Shown: piece by piece, positions 1 to 7,165 of the stretch | Position numbering within the stretch: position 1 is the stretch's first letter | How the letters are laid out: each line of letters starts with the position of its first letter | NCBI GenBank assembly: GCA_031255655.1 | Contig: JAIRSB010000164.1 | Span: 1 to 10,675 of the forward strand | Length of the DNA stretch: 10,675 nt | Reading direction: 5' to 3' | Source: Spirochaetaceae bacterium | GTDB taxonomy: Bacteria; Spirochaetota; Spirochaetia; Treponematales; Breznakiellaceae | The notes under the pieces: generated by a model | What the model saw: the letters and a program-made list of their open reading frames with translations, nothing else | Database searches by the model: none | What the model was told of the DNA's origin: nothing | Program-made: the position numbers and the translations under genes

Positions 1-51
1 AAGACATGACTATACAGCGCCCGGCGGGGTACTTAACGCGCACTTTATTTT

Positions 52-77
52 TTGCTAATATCAACCGATAATAGCAA
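52..77. repeat. short inverted repeat upstream of the acidic-protein operon
   Basis: The arms TTGCTAATA (52-60) and TAATAGCAA (69-77) are complementary at 8 of 9 positions around an 8-base spacer. The element lies 60 bases before the first start codon of the operon. It could be an operator or a weak hairpin; no T-run follows, so it is not a convincing terminator. In the rest of bases 1-136 I see no gene and no convincing -35/-10 pair. Confidence 0.3.
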
Positions 78-136
78 GAAAATCTATCAATCCAGAATTT
101 CTTGAAATCTTAAACTAAAGATGTGGGAGATAACGC

Positions 137-2296
137 ATGGAAAGCGGAAAAAAGCCCTCGATTTTCAACGATCGCGGTTTTATTGGCTCTGCCGGTGAAC
201 TTGACGAATACGGCGTATGGGTTAAAAGCGAACCGGAAGATATAGCCTTTGATGACAGCGCTTTCTTTGACGAGACAGGTAGAGAGGAGGGAATAGCTGG
301 CGGCGCAGAGAGGATCAACTTTTCCCCCGCACCGTCCACCTTCGATGCAAACGAAACAGACGATACCCGCGGGTCAGTTCCGCCCTCCGGCGACAATGCC
401 TTCGATGTTGGTTTCGGTACGGAAGACCGGATGATGGACAACTACGCCGAGGAGCAGGCGGCTTTGACGGCTGGACTGGATTTTGACGTGGATGAACAGG
501 CAGCGGATGATGATGTCTTCGATGTCGATTTCGGGGAGGAAGAGTCCGAAGACCAAAGCATGGAGAGCTACGCCGAGGAGCAGGAAGCTTTAACAGCGGG
601 TCTGGATTTGGACGCGGACAACGCGGATGAACAGGCAGCGGATGATGATGTCTTCGGTGTTGACTTCGGAGAGGAAGAGTCCGAAGGCCAAAGCATGGAC
701 AATTACACTGAGGAGCAGGAAGCTTTAACGGCGGGTCTGGATTTGGACGCGGATAACGCGGATGAACAGGCAGCCGGCGATGATGCCTTAGTCGTCGATT
801 TTAAGGATGAAGACGTTGAAGGCCTGAACATGGAGGGCTACGACGAGGAATTAGCGGCTTTAACGGCAGGGTTGGATTTGGACGCGGATAGCACGGATGA
901 ACAGGTGTCCGGCGATGATATATTCGGTGTCGACTTCGGAGAGGATGATGAGGAAGGCCGAAACGAGGAAGAGATAGAAGACCAAGGCATGGGCAACTAT
1001 GTCGAGGAACAGGAAGCTCTGGTGATGGGCTTTGATTTTGACTCTGATAATGTGGAAGAGCAGACGGCAGGCGACGATGTTTTCGATATTGACTTCGGTG
1101 CGGACAGCGAGGAAAAACAGATCACGGACGCTCGCGTTGAGGAGCAGGAAGCTCCGGCAGTTGACTATGATGCCGGATATGATGTTGAGATTGATTTAGA
1201 CGATATTCCCGACGCGCCGAAAAAGGTACAGGCGGTGGAAAAGACGGAAGAGATAGAAATCATAGAAAGTAAGGGAGATATAGGAAATAAAGAAGAAAAT
1301 GAAAATGTGGAACAGGGTGAGATGCGTTCGACAGAACTTTTACTAAGAATTGTTGAGGAACTTTCTACCATAAAGTCTGAACTGAACAGTTTGAAAGAAG
1401 AGATTTCAACTATGCGCGACGAGGTTTCGACTGTTTCTAGAGACGATTATGAGAATATTCCCGCGGAGAGCGATGCCAGCGAACGGCTTTCAGGCGATGA
1501 GCTTGATGCTGTGGTGTCTGGCATGGAGATTAACTTTAGCGAGCCTGACAATGTTGACGGCGGACAGCCTGACGCATCGGATACGGAGTTGGCGGAAAAT
1601 ACAGTGAATGAGCCGTCTCTCCCCGCGCCGTCTGTCGATTTGGATTTTAGAGAGGACGAGCCTTCGCCTGATTCGACTTTGAAATCCGCCTCCGACGTTT
1701 ACGCGGCTGAATTAGAAGAACGTATTGTTGTGCCTTCTTTGCACTCTGACGAGGGCGTTGCCAAGGACGCGCCGCCTGCCGCGACGGAGACTTCACCGCT
1801 GGTTGAGAATCCGCCTATTAGCGCGGATAACGATTTTGGCGGAGGAGGTGAGACGGCGGCTGACAGCGCGGAGGCCGCATTCGAGCCCGCGCCGCCGCCC
1901 CCTGTTGAAGCAGCGACTCCGCCCGTCGAAGTTGCGCCTCCACCTGTTGAGGCCGCGCCCCCATCGCCTCCGCCACCTCCAGTTGAGGTCGCGCCGTCTA
2001 CACCGCCGCCGACTCAGCCTGTCGCTCCGCCTCCACCTGTTCAGACCGCGCCGCCGCCTGTTGAAACAGCGGCTTCATCTCAGCCTGCTACGCCCCCGCC
2101 GCCTGCCGAGACCGCGGCAGGGCCTACCGGGCAGGATGTTACGGATTCGGCGGGCTTCAAGAAAGAATTGCAGATTGTGCTTTCATACATGGACAGACTT
2201 TTGGAATCACTCCCGGACGAAAAAATCGAAGAGTTTGCGCGTTCCGAGCAATTCGACATATATAAGAAAGTGTTCAAAGAGTTGGGGCTTGTGTAA
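137..2296 (+). CDS. acidic repeat protein with coiled coil and proline-rich tail (scaffold-like, unknown function)
   Basis: First gene of a four-gene operon; 719 residues. I do not recognise a named family. The start is supported by a GGGAGA Shine-Dalgarno at 125-130, six bases before the ATG. Visible architecture: an N-terminal part (1-84) with the segment YGVWVKSEPEDI near 25-36; six degenerate Asp/Glu-rich repeats (about 85-321) built on a core like GDDVFDIDFG alternating with EEQEALTAGLD; a heptad-like stretch at 397-433 likely to form a coiled coil; an acidic linker; a proline-rich region (584-663) of PPPPV and PVEVAP units; and a conserved-looking helical C-terminus (674-719) with KIEEFARSEQFDIYKKVFKEL. 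There is no signal peptide or membrane segment, so it is probably cytoplasmic. The layout suggests a flexible scaffold or tether that multimerises through the coiled coil and presents repeated acidic motifs. That role is inference. The operon context ties it to the two Maf-like proteins downstream. Confidence 0.85.
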   Translation: MESGKKPSIFNDRGFIGSAGELDEYGVWVKSEPEDIAFDDSAFFDETGREEGIAGGAERINFSPAPSTFDANETDDTRGSVPPSGDNAFDVGFGTEDRMMDNYAEEQAALTAGLDFDVDEQAADDDVFDVDFGEEESEDQSMESYAEEQEALTAGLDLDADNADEQAADDDVFGVDFGEEESEGQSMDNYTEEQEALTAGLDLDADNADEQAAGDDALVVDFKDEDVEGLNMEGYDEELAALTAGLDLDADSTDEQVSGDDIFGVDFGEDDEEGRNEEEIEDQGMGNYVEEQEALVMGFDFDSDNVEEQTAGDDVFDIDFGADSEEKQITDARVEEQEAPAVDYDAGYDVEIDLDDIPDAPKKVQAVEKTEEIEIIESKGDIGNKEENENVEQGEMRSTELLLRIVEELSTIKSELNSLKEEISTMRDEVSTVSRDDYENIPAESDASERLSGDELDAVVSGMEINFSEPDNVDGGQPDASDTELAENTVNEPSLPAPSVDLDFREDEPSPDSTLKSASDVYAAELEERIVVPSLHSDEGVAKDAPPAATETSPLVENPPISADNDFGGGGETAADSAEAAFEPAPPPPVEAATPPVEVAPPPVEAAPPSPPPPPVEVAPSTPPPTQPVAPPPPVQTAPPPVETAASSQPATPPPPAETAAGPTGQDVTDSAGFKKELQIVLSYMDRLLESLPDEKIEEFARSEQFDIYKKVFKELGLV
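389..1099 (+). repeat. in-frame degenerate tandem repeats (about 126-160 bp period)
   Basis: Six copies of a DD-x-F-x-V/I-DFG core begin at residues 85, 124, 169, 214, 259 and 312 of the acidic protein. Five copies of the Y-x-EEQ-x-AL-TAGLD block have their tyrosine at 103, 145, 190, 235 and 288. Two central units are nearly identical at DNA level with an exact 135-bp offset (for example starting at 575 and 710), which suggests fairly recent duplication. All spacings are multiples of three, so the reading frame is kept. Outer copies have diverged. Confidence 0.85.
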
Positions 2297-2616
2297 TGCA
2301 AGACATGGATGCGGTTCGCCGTAAACTTGAACGTTACAGGAAAACGCATTCACATTTACGGGGATTTGTCCTTGATTTTCCCAAAGAGTTTGAGGAAAGA
2401 GCGCGGGCGGGTTTTTACAAACAGATAGGCGGCATGATATCTTCTTTCGGCGTAGCCGTGCGACTGCCAAGCCGCCGCGTTCTAGTTTTGTTGCCGGAAG
2501 CATACGACTGCGCCCTCGTTGCCCACCGTATCTGCGCCAATATTGAGGCTGCCTCTCCGCTTTTTTTCGAGTCAAGTAATACGGATGTAATCTTAAACCT
2601 TATTCGCAATTATTGA
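2296..2616 (+). CDS. small conserved-looking protein of unknown function (106 aa)
   Basis: The start codon overlaps the preceding stop in a TAATG junction (the A at 2296 is shared), so translation is probably coupled; no strong Shine-Dalgarno precedes it. The protein has 106 residues, a basic N-terminal segment (about residues 8-20, RRKLERYRKTHSHLRG) and then an alternating strand/helix pattern with hydrophobic strands such as RVLVLLPEAYD. There is no signal peptide, membrane segment or cysteine-rich motif. I do not recognise the family. Its position between the acidic protein and two Maf-like genes suggests an accessory role in the same process, perhaps binding one of them; this is inference. 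Its reality as a gene rests on gapless packing in the operon and normal codon usage. Confidence 0.75.
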   Translation: MQDMDAVRRKLERYRKTHSHLRGFVLDFPKEFEERARAGFYKQIGGMISSFGVAVRLPSRRVLVLLPEAYDCALVAHRICANIEAASPLFFESSNTDVILNLIRNY

Positions 2617-2619
2617 GGT

Positions 2620-4086
2620 ATGAAGGAAACCATCGTCCGCGCTCAATGCGGCTTAAACACGGCGGTGCTTGGACAAAAAAGCATTCATTCCCGGTATAAT
2701 CCACAGCTTGAGGCGAAACGTTACGTCGATTCGCTTAATTTTCACGGCGGTTTCAGATATGTTATTCTGGCGGAATGCGGTCTCGCTTATGTAATTGAGC
2801 CGCTTCGCCAGAAAAGCCCGGACTCGAAAATTATCAGTCTGCATTTAAGGGAATTTTATGCCGGAAAAAGCGCATCTCCGCCTGACGCGGAATGGTCCCC
2901 CGCTTCGTCCGTGAGTCTTAATTCGTTTTTGGAAAACGAAATTGATGATATCGAAGCGAATAAAATTAAGATAATTGAATGGCGTCCCGCCGCGGATATG
3001 TACGGCGTTGAATATTTAACTCTTATAAAAAAGATCGCCGCGTTTGTTAAAAGAATAGACGCGAACAAGCGCACGCGGGCAGCGTTTGGACGGCGATGGT
3101 TCAAGAATGTCCTCAAAAACTGTTTTTTGTTTGGCGGGCGCATCAACACGCGGATTGTGCGGCGTGGCGGCGACTGTGTTATCGCGGGGGCGGGTCCGGC
3201 TTTGAACGATGCTTACGACGCTATCCGGCAGCTGACAAAAAATGGTGCTTTATTGATAGCGGTCTCGTCGGCGGCATCCGCGCTGCTTCAAGCCGGTTTG
3301 CGTCCTGATGTAATCGTCGCCTGCGACGGCGGCAGCTGGGCGCCGCTTCATCTTTTTGAAAGCGTAAGATTTTTTTGTGGCGGGAACACGCCTTATCCGG
3401 TTTTGGCTTTCAGTCTTAGTGCGGCTCTGCCCTCCCAGTGCGCCGGCTTCAATTTGCTGCCCATAAGCGATGAAAGCCTTTTTCAGAGCATTGCGCGGCA
3501 GTGTTTCGATTTTCCACACCTATCTTTTCCGCAGCGCGGGACGGTCAGCGCTTCCGCTGTCGATGTTGCATTTCGTGTATCCGGTGGAGCGGTCTATACC
3601 GCCGGAATAAATTTCTCGCACCGTGATATTCGCTCTCATGTAAAGCCCTACGCTTTTGATGCGCTTTTGTCGGATGCCGCCGGACGTTTCACGCCTTTAT
3701 ATGCGCTTCAGTTTGAAAGGGCGCGAACGATAACGGAATCCGGCGCGAACGGCATCTACGCGGCTTGGTTTTCCTCGCAAAATTACCCGCGAAAAATATA
3801 TTCCATCACGGACGAGTGTGCAGACAAAAAGCGTGTTTCTAACAGCGAAACGCGAGGCGGCGCGGATGTATTTGATTTTAGCCTCGCGAAACCGGTATCC
3901 CGCCCTGTTACTAAGCTCATATCAGCCTTGATCGCCGCGCTTGAATCGCCTGTGAAAGAAAAGCTGTCCTCCGAATTATCGGATATGCTGCCGGACTTAG
4001 GCGGATCGCTTGAATATGACAGACTGCGTGCGGAATTACTGCGCGTCAGCAAAAAATACCGCGCCATAGAGGAACGTTATGGATAG
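2620..4086 (+). CDS. Maf/DUF115 (MptE-like) family protein, divergent paralogue
   Basis: 488 residues. It is recognised as a paralogue of the next gene by shared landmarks: an N-terminal Rossmann-like strand-turn (FRYVILAECGLAYVIEPL, about 45-62), the RRWFKNVLKN segment (158-167) preceding the central domain, a GAGPALN loop (190-196), and GLRPDVIVACDGG (226-238). Maf/DUF115 proteins include flagellin nonulosonic-acid transferases of Campylobacter and Helicobacter type and distant MptE-like pterin enzymes. Two positions usually acidic in the family appear changed here: the GPSLD-like loop reads GPALN, and the later G-x-DFS motif reads GINFS. It may therefore be a specialised or non-catalytic partner of the downstream copy. 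The ATG sits 3 bases after the preceding stop, with GAGG (2615-2618) unusually close to it, so translational coupling is likely. The exact substrate cannot be read from the sequence. Confidence 0.75.
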   Translation: MKETIVRAQCGLNTAVLGQKSIHSRYNPQLEAKRYVDSLNFHGGFRYVILAECGLAYVIEPLRQKSPDSKIISLHLREFYAGKSASPPDAEWSPASSVSLNSFLENEIDDIEANKIKIIEWRPAADMYGVEYLTLIKKIAAFVKRIDANKRTRAAFGRRWFKNVLKNCFLFGGRINTRIVRRGGDCVIAGAGPALNDAYDAIRQLTKNGALLIAVSSAASALLQAGLRPDVIVACDGGSWAPLHLFESVRFFCGGNTPYPVLAFSLSAALPSQCAGFNLLPISDESLFQSIARQCFDFPHLSFPQRGTVSASAVDVAFRVSGGAVYTAGINFSHRDIRSHVKPYAFDALLSDAAGRFTPLYALQFERARTITESGANGIYAAWFSSQNYPRKIYSITDECADKKRVSNSETRGGADVFDFSLAKPVSRPVTKLISALIAALESPVKEKLSSELSDMLPDLGGSLEYDRLRAELLRVSKKYRAIEERYG

Positions 4087-5758
4087 ACGCGAGCTTTTTG
4101 ACAGGAACCTCCTTGCGCTTTCGCGTATCGACACGGCTTTGCGCGCTCGTCTGAGCACGGCGGATACCACGCTTGGGCGTTACCGCTTTGTTGAGGGCGT
4201 CATGGGTGATGTTCCGGCTTGGGTCGATTCTGGCGGCGCGGCGCACACCTTGCATTCTCTCGTTTCGCCTGAGCGCGAGGCAGACCGTCTGCTTTCAACT
4301 TTGAAAGACGGAGAGTATGTCATAATTATGGGACTTGGCGCGGGTTATATGGCAGAAGCGGTTCTTGCCCGCGCGGACGCGGCGCGGTTGCTTGTCATAG
4401 AATACGACATTAACGGGTTTGCGGAACTACTATGTCATTACGATTACACCAAACTGTTTGATGACCCGCGTTTTTTCATTCTTGTCGACCCAAAGCCGCC
4501 TGAAATTGAAAGCTATATCCTTAAAAGTTTTCAGCCCGCGCTGCATAACGGCATACGGACACTCCCGCTGCGTGCGCGGACTGTTCACGACGAGGCGCAT
4601 TTCGGCCCCGCGGCGGATGCCGTGAAATCCGCGCTTGAGCGTATTTCCGCAGATTATTCCACGCAAGCTATGTTCGGCAAGCGGTGGTTTTCCAACATTG
4701 TGCGAAACTTGTTCGCGGCGGAGAAGCAACGCGGCGTTTTTCCTCCGGTGAAAAAAGCCGCGATATGCGCTGCCGGTCCGTCTTTGGATTTGCAGCTTGA
4801 CGCTATCGCCAAAGAGCGAAAATCGTTTTTTCTTATCGCGACGGATACCGCGCTTTCAACGCTTCTTGAGGCTGGATTGCCGCCGGACGCGGTAATATCC
4901 ATTGATTGCCAGCATATAAGCTATTATCACTTCATAGGACATCTGCCGTCTGATATTCCGCTTTTTCTGGATTTATCGAGCCCGCCGCTTCTAACATCTC
5001 TTGCGAAAAACTTCTTTTTTTTCTCCGGCGGACACCCGTTAAGCGCCTACATAACGCGCTTTTTCAGACCCTTCCCTGAGATTGACACATCGGGCGCGAA
5101 TGTTACTTTCGCCGCTCTGTCGCTGGCCGCCCGGATGGGTGCACAGAATATATCCGTTTACGGCGCGGATTTTTCTTATCCTAAAGGAAAGCTTTACACC
5201 CGTCCGGCCTATTTGTACTCGTACTTCCGCCGGAATCAGAATCGTTTTTACCCCGCAGAAAATTTCGCAGCTTCGTTTTTGTACGGCGTGAAATCACTGC
5301 GGCGTGTCGAAACGGCATCTTCATGGTACTATGAAACCCGCGCTCTGTGCTCGTACCGCGAAAGATTTGAGCAAAAGGCGGCGCTTACCGGAGTGAAACT
5401 AAATATCTCGCCAGGAGAGGGCGCGCCCATATTCACGGAAACGGAGACTGCCGGATTGAACGCGCAAACAAACGCGCTGGCGCGTTTGTTTGCCGCCGGG
5501 AAATCTTTGTGCGGCGCGAAAGAATTTTTGTCGTTCTACGGTGAAAACATAGAAGAACTGCCCTTGCCGGAAGAAAATATCACCTGCTATCAGCGAAAAT
5601 TGCCGGAAACGCAGCGGCTGGTTTTTACCACTTTGCTGCCTGCCGCCGCCGCCTTAAAACACCGCGGCGCGAACAGAGGCGTTAAAGACTTGCTGTCCGC
5701 CGTGAAGGAGTTTTGCTTGACGGAAATATCCCGCGTTCTTAACGCGCACCACCGCTAA
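4079..5758 (+). CDS. Maf/DUF115 family protein (putative motility-associated glycosyltransferase)
   Basis: 559 residues. Landmarks are closer to the canonical Maf pattern than in the upstream paralogue: an N-terminal Rossmann-like domain with IIMGLGAGYMAEAVL (82-96) and LLVIEYD (104-110); KRWFSNIVRN (201-210); the AAGPSLD loop (231-237); AGLPPDAVISIDCQH (265-279); and TSGANVTFAALSLAARMG followed by NISVYGADFSYPKG (337-370). Characterised Maf proteins transfer nonulosonic (sialic-acid-like) sugars to flagellin in the cytoplasm, so that is the best role by homology; MptE-like annotation in databases is equally likely. The start overlaps the preceding gene by 8 bases and has an AGAGGA Shine-Dalgarno at 4068-4073, five bases before the ATG. 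It is the last gene of the operon. A 30-bp palindrome lies in its 3' third, and its stop codon falls within a hairpin. Confidence 0.82.
   Translation: MDRRELFDRNLLALSRIDTALRARLSTADTTLGRYRFVEGVMGDVPAWVDSGGAAHTLHSLVSPEREADRLLSTLKDGEYVIIMGLGAGYMAEAVLARADAARLLVIEYDINGFAELLCHYDYTKLFDDPRFFILVDPKPPEIESYILKSFQPALHNGIRTLPLRARTVHDEAHFGPAADAVKSALERISADYSTQAMFGKRWFSNIVRNLFAAEKQRGVFPPVKKAAICAAGPSLDLQLDAIAKERKSFFLIATDTALSTLLEAGLPPDAVISIDCQHISYYHFIGHLPSDIPLFLDLSSPPLLTSLAKNFFFFSGGHPLSAYITRFFRPFPEIDTSGANVTFAALSLAARMGAQNISVYGADFSYPKGKLYTRPAYLYSYFRRNQNRFYPAENFAASFLYGVKSLRRVETASSWYYETRALCSYRERFEQKAALTGVKLNISPGEGAPIFTETETAGLNAQTNALARLFAAGKSLCGAKEFLSFYGENIEELPLPEENITCYQRKLPETQRLVFTTLLPAAAALKHRGANRGVKDLLSAVKEFCLTEISRVLNAHHR
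5464..5493. repeat. 30-bp palindrome inside the Maf-like gene
   Basis: The perfect arms GCAAACAAACGCGC (5464-5477) and GCGCGTTTGTTTGC (5480-5493) flank a 2-base centre (TG). The palindrome lies wholly within codons for AQTNALARLFA. In mRNA it could fold into a hairpin of about 13 pairs with a 4-base loop; in DNA it could be a dyad binding site. No such structure is needed to encode the peptide. Confidence 0.8.
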
Positions 5759-5779
5759 ACCGCACCGGCGTTTTAGCGG
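5752..5779 (+). terminator. possible hairpin terminator after the Maf-like operon
   Basis: CCGCTAAA (5752-5759) pairs perfectly with TTTAGCGG (5772-5779). After one mismatch, CGC (5761-5763) pairs with GCG (5768-5770) around a 4-base loop. The operon's TAA stop (5756-5758) lies in the left arm. No U-run follows, so this is not a textbook intrinsic terminator. It may stabilise the 3' end or act with Rho. Confidence 0.4.
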
Positions 5780-5811
5780 CGCGGCAACTGGCGTAAAAAA
5801 CGGAACGGCGT

Positions 5812-5817
5812 TATCAT
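5812..5817 (+). promoter_or_regulatory. -10-like element of the thioesterase gene (leaderless arrangement)
   Basis: TATCAT matches the -10 consensus at five of six positions and ends 5 bases before the ATG at 5823. The expected transcription start therefore falls at or within a base or two of the ATG. No clear Shine-Dalgarno precedes the gene, and no good -35 is seen. Confidence 0.4.
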
Positions 5818-5822
5818 AAATT

Positions 5823-6212
5823 ATGGTTTCCGAACGTGAAATAAAGGTGCGGCCTTATGAATGCGACAGCTACGGCCATGTAAATAACGCGAACTATCTG
5901 AACTATCTTGAGTACGCACGTTTCGAGTTCATGCGCGACGCCGGTTTTGATTACCAAGGGTTACGGGCGGCGGGTTACGGGATGTATGTTGCGCGTATCG
6001 AAATTGACTACCGGCTTCCCGCGATGGTGGACGACGAGCTTTTAATCCGGTCTTGGCCTGTGAAACGGGGTGTGGTAAGCGGCGTTATGGCGCAGAAAAT
6101 CACACGAGGCGGTGATACTATCGCGGAAGCGAATGTTACATGGGCTTTTGTCGGCAAAAACGGCGTTCCGGTAAGGCCGCCGCCCGAATTCGACACATCG
6201 CTTTTAGGCTGA
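5823..6212 (+). CDS. 4HBT-family acyl-CoA thioesterase (YbgC/FadM-like hotdog fold)
   Basis: 129 residues, the usual size of a single hotdog-fold thioesterase. The family signature is clear at 15-33: D-S-Y-G-H-V-N-N-A-N-Y-x-x-Y-x-E-x-A-R. Asp15 is the expected catalytic acid and the His-Val-Asn-Asn part caps the central helix. A later strand (ARIEIDYRLPAMVDDELLIRSW, about 56-77) matches the family's central beta-sheet. These enzymes hydrolyse acyl-CoA or acyl-ACP thioesters; the chain or ring type of the substrate cannot be told from the sequence. The gene stands alone on the + strand after the operon hairpin. Its 3' end overlaps the convergent epimerase gene by 9 bases. There is no Shine-Dalgarno; a -10-like TATCAT just upstream suggests a leaderless message. 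Confidence 0.88.
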   Translation: MVSEREIKVRPYECDSYGHVNNANYLNYLEYARFEFMRDAGFDYQGLRAAGYGMYVARIEIDYRLPAMVDDELLIRSWPVKRGVVSGVMAQKITRGGDTIAEANVTWAFVGKNGVPVRPPPEFDTSLLG

Positions 6213-7073
6213 CAGTCCGGGCATCGCCGCGGCTTCGCGTTTAGCTTTCCTGTCCCATCCATCGGGCGGCATATCCAGATTAAAGAACGATTCCGAAATT
6301 GAAACCGCGCCGCCTATCCATATTTGTTCGATAAGCCCGTCATGTTTTGTAAGCCGCGCAGTAATCACTCCGCCAGGCTGTCGTATCTCTATGACACCGC
6401 TTCTTTCCGTGTTGCTCGCCAGCCGATGATAAGCGAACGCCGCGCTGCCGGAGCCGCAACTCGATTCAAAAACAAGAGTTTTCGTTGCCTTCACATAAAC
6501 CGCGGGACGCATAAGCTCTTCATCCGTGTCGTAAAACATCACACCGAATGCGGCGGGATTTCCGCCGCTTCTCTTGGTGAACAACTTTTTTATGCTCCAA
6601 AATTCCGCCTCACTGGGGCGAACGCCTTCCGCTATGACATGAGTTATGCCGTCAAACTGATAAACCGGAAGCATCCCGCCCGCGTACGGCAGCACACCGC
6701 TTGCCCTCGGCGGCGGAAGTGCGGCGGCGGCTGTTCCGGCTTCGCAGTCCGCCTCGACTGTAATTGGAGAGGGCGCGCCGCTCACCTCGACGGCAACTGA
6801 ACATCTGCCGCGCAGTCCCGATTTTCTTGCGGCAAACAGACCGAAACTTCGCGCCGCGTTACCACAAAACTCGCCACCCGCCATCGTCAGCCGCCATAAA
6901 CCGCCGTCCTCCGGCGCGGTAACGAAACCCACCTGCTCCGCCCGCAGCATTTTGTCTGCAAGCAGGCGTTTTGCCACTTCTTCTCGTTCCCGCATCCCGA
7001 AATCCTGAGCGTTTAGCACGAAAATCGTGATGTTTCCGGCCGGATTTGCGTTGACAATATACAACATTCCCAT
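6204..7073 (-). CDS. DapF-fold amino-acid epimerase/racemase (PLP-independent)
   Basis: 289 residues with the two-cysteine signature of PLP-independent epimerases. The first half carries MAGGEFCGNAARSFG (64-78) with Cys70, and the second half carries FESSCGSGSAAFAY (202-215) with Cys206. The two thiols act as the base pair that removes and returns the alpha proton. Diaminopimelate epimerase normally reads GNGxR and ACGTGA at these loops; here GNAAR and SCGSGSA are nearer, from memory, to CntK-type histidine racemase and other DapF-like racemases. Substrate is therefore open: diaminopimelate, histidine or another amino acid. The gene is divergent from the DJ-1 gene and convergent with the thioesterase. 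A perfect TATAAT lies 7 bases before the ATG with no Shine-Dalgarno, pointing to a leaderless transcript; a second in-frame ATG lies two codons in. Confidence 0.8.
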   Translation of the reverse strand: MGMLYIVNANPAGNITIFVLNAQDFGMREREEVAKRLLADKMLRAEQVGFVTAPEDGGLWRLTMAGGEFCGNAARSFGLFAARKSGLRGRCSVAVEVSGAPSPITVEADCEAGTAAAALPPPRASGVLPYAGGMLPVYQFDGITHVIAEGVRPSEAEFWSIKKLFTKRSGGNPAAFGVMFYDTDEELMRPAVYVKATKTLVFESSCGSGSAAFAYHRLASNTERSGVIEIRQPGGVITARLTKHDGLIEQIWIGGAVSISESFFNLDMPPDGWDRKAKREAAAMPGLSA

Positions 7074-7080
7074 TAAATAT

Positions 7081-7086
7081 ATTATA
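7081..7086 (-). promoter_or_regulatory. consensus -10 (TATAAT) of the epimerase gene, leaderless arrangement
   Basis: Read on the minus strand, TATAAT is followed by ATATTTA and then the ATG at 7073. The expected start of transcription is at 7073-7074, essentially the start codon. A weak TTGCGC lies 16 bases upstream as a possible -35. The same AT-rich patch offers TATATT/TATTAT (7078-7085) on the plus strand, so it may drive the divergent DJ-1 gene too. Confidence 0.5.
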
Positions 7087-7096
7087 TGGCAAAAAC

Positions 7097-7117
7097 ATCT
7101 CCGCGCAAATAGGAGAT
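7097..7117. repeat. small inverted repeat in the divergent intergenic region
   Basis: ATCTCC (7097-7102) and GGAGAT (7112-7117) are perfect inverted arms around 9 bases, between the epimerase and DJ-1 genes. This could be an operator or a hairpin in the DJ-1 leader. Arms this short also arise by chance. Confidence 0.25.
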
Positions 7118-7165
7118 AGCGAAAACTTTTTGCGTGAGGCGTACCGGCAAGTTTTAGGAGTGTTT

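Noticed and set aside
389..1099. Repeat array considered as CRISPR or a non-coding satellite
   Set aside because: Units are in frame, all offsets are multiples of three, and divergence follows a protein-coding pattern. There are no short identical repeats separated by unique spacers.
1725..2324. 199-codon open frame rich in Arg and Leu on the + strand
   Set aside because: It is the shifted frame of the proline-rich region of the acidic protein. Its composition simply mirrors CCN codons, it has no Shine-Dalgarno, and it overlaps a well-supported gene.
6324..6800. 158-codon open frame on the + strand
   Set aside because: It is antisense to the epimerase gene and shows no recognisable domain.
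7130..7165. Upstream non-ATG start for the DJ-1 gene
   Set aside because: The ATG at 7166 has a well-spaced Shine-Dalgarno and fits the family N-terminus. The extra 12 residues have no counterpart in the family.
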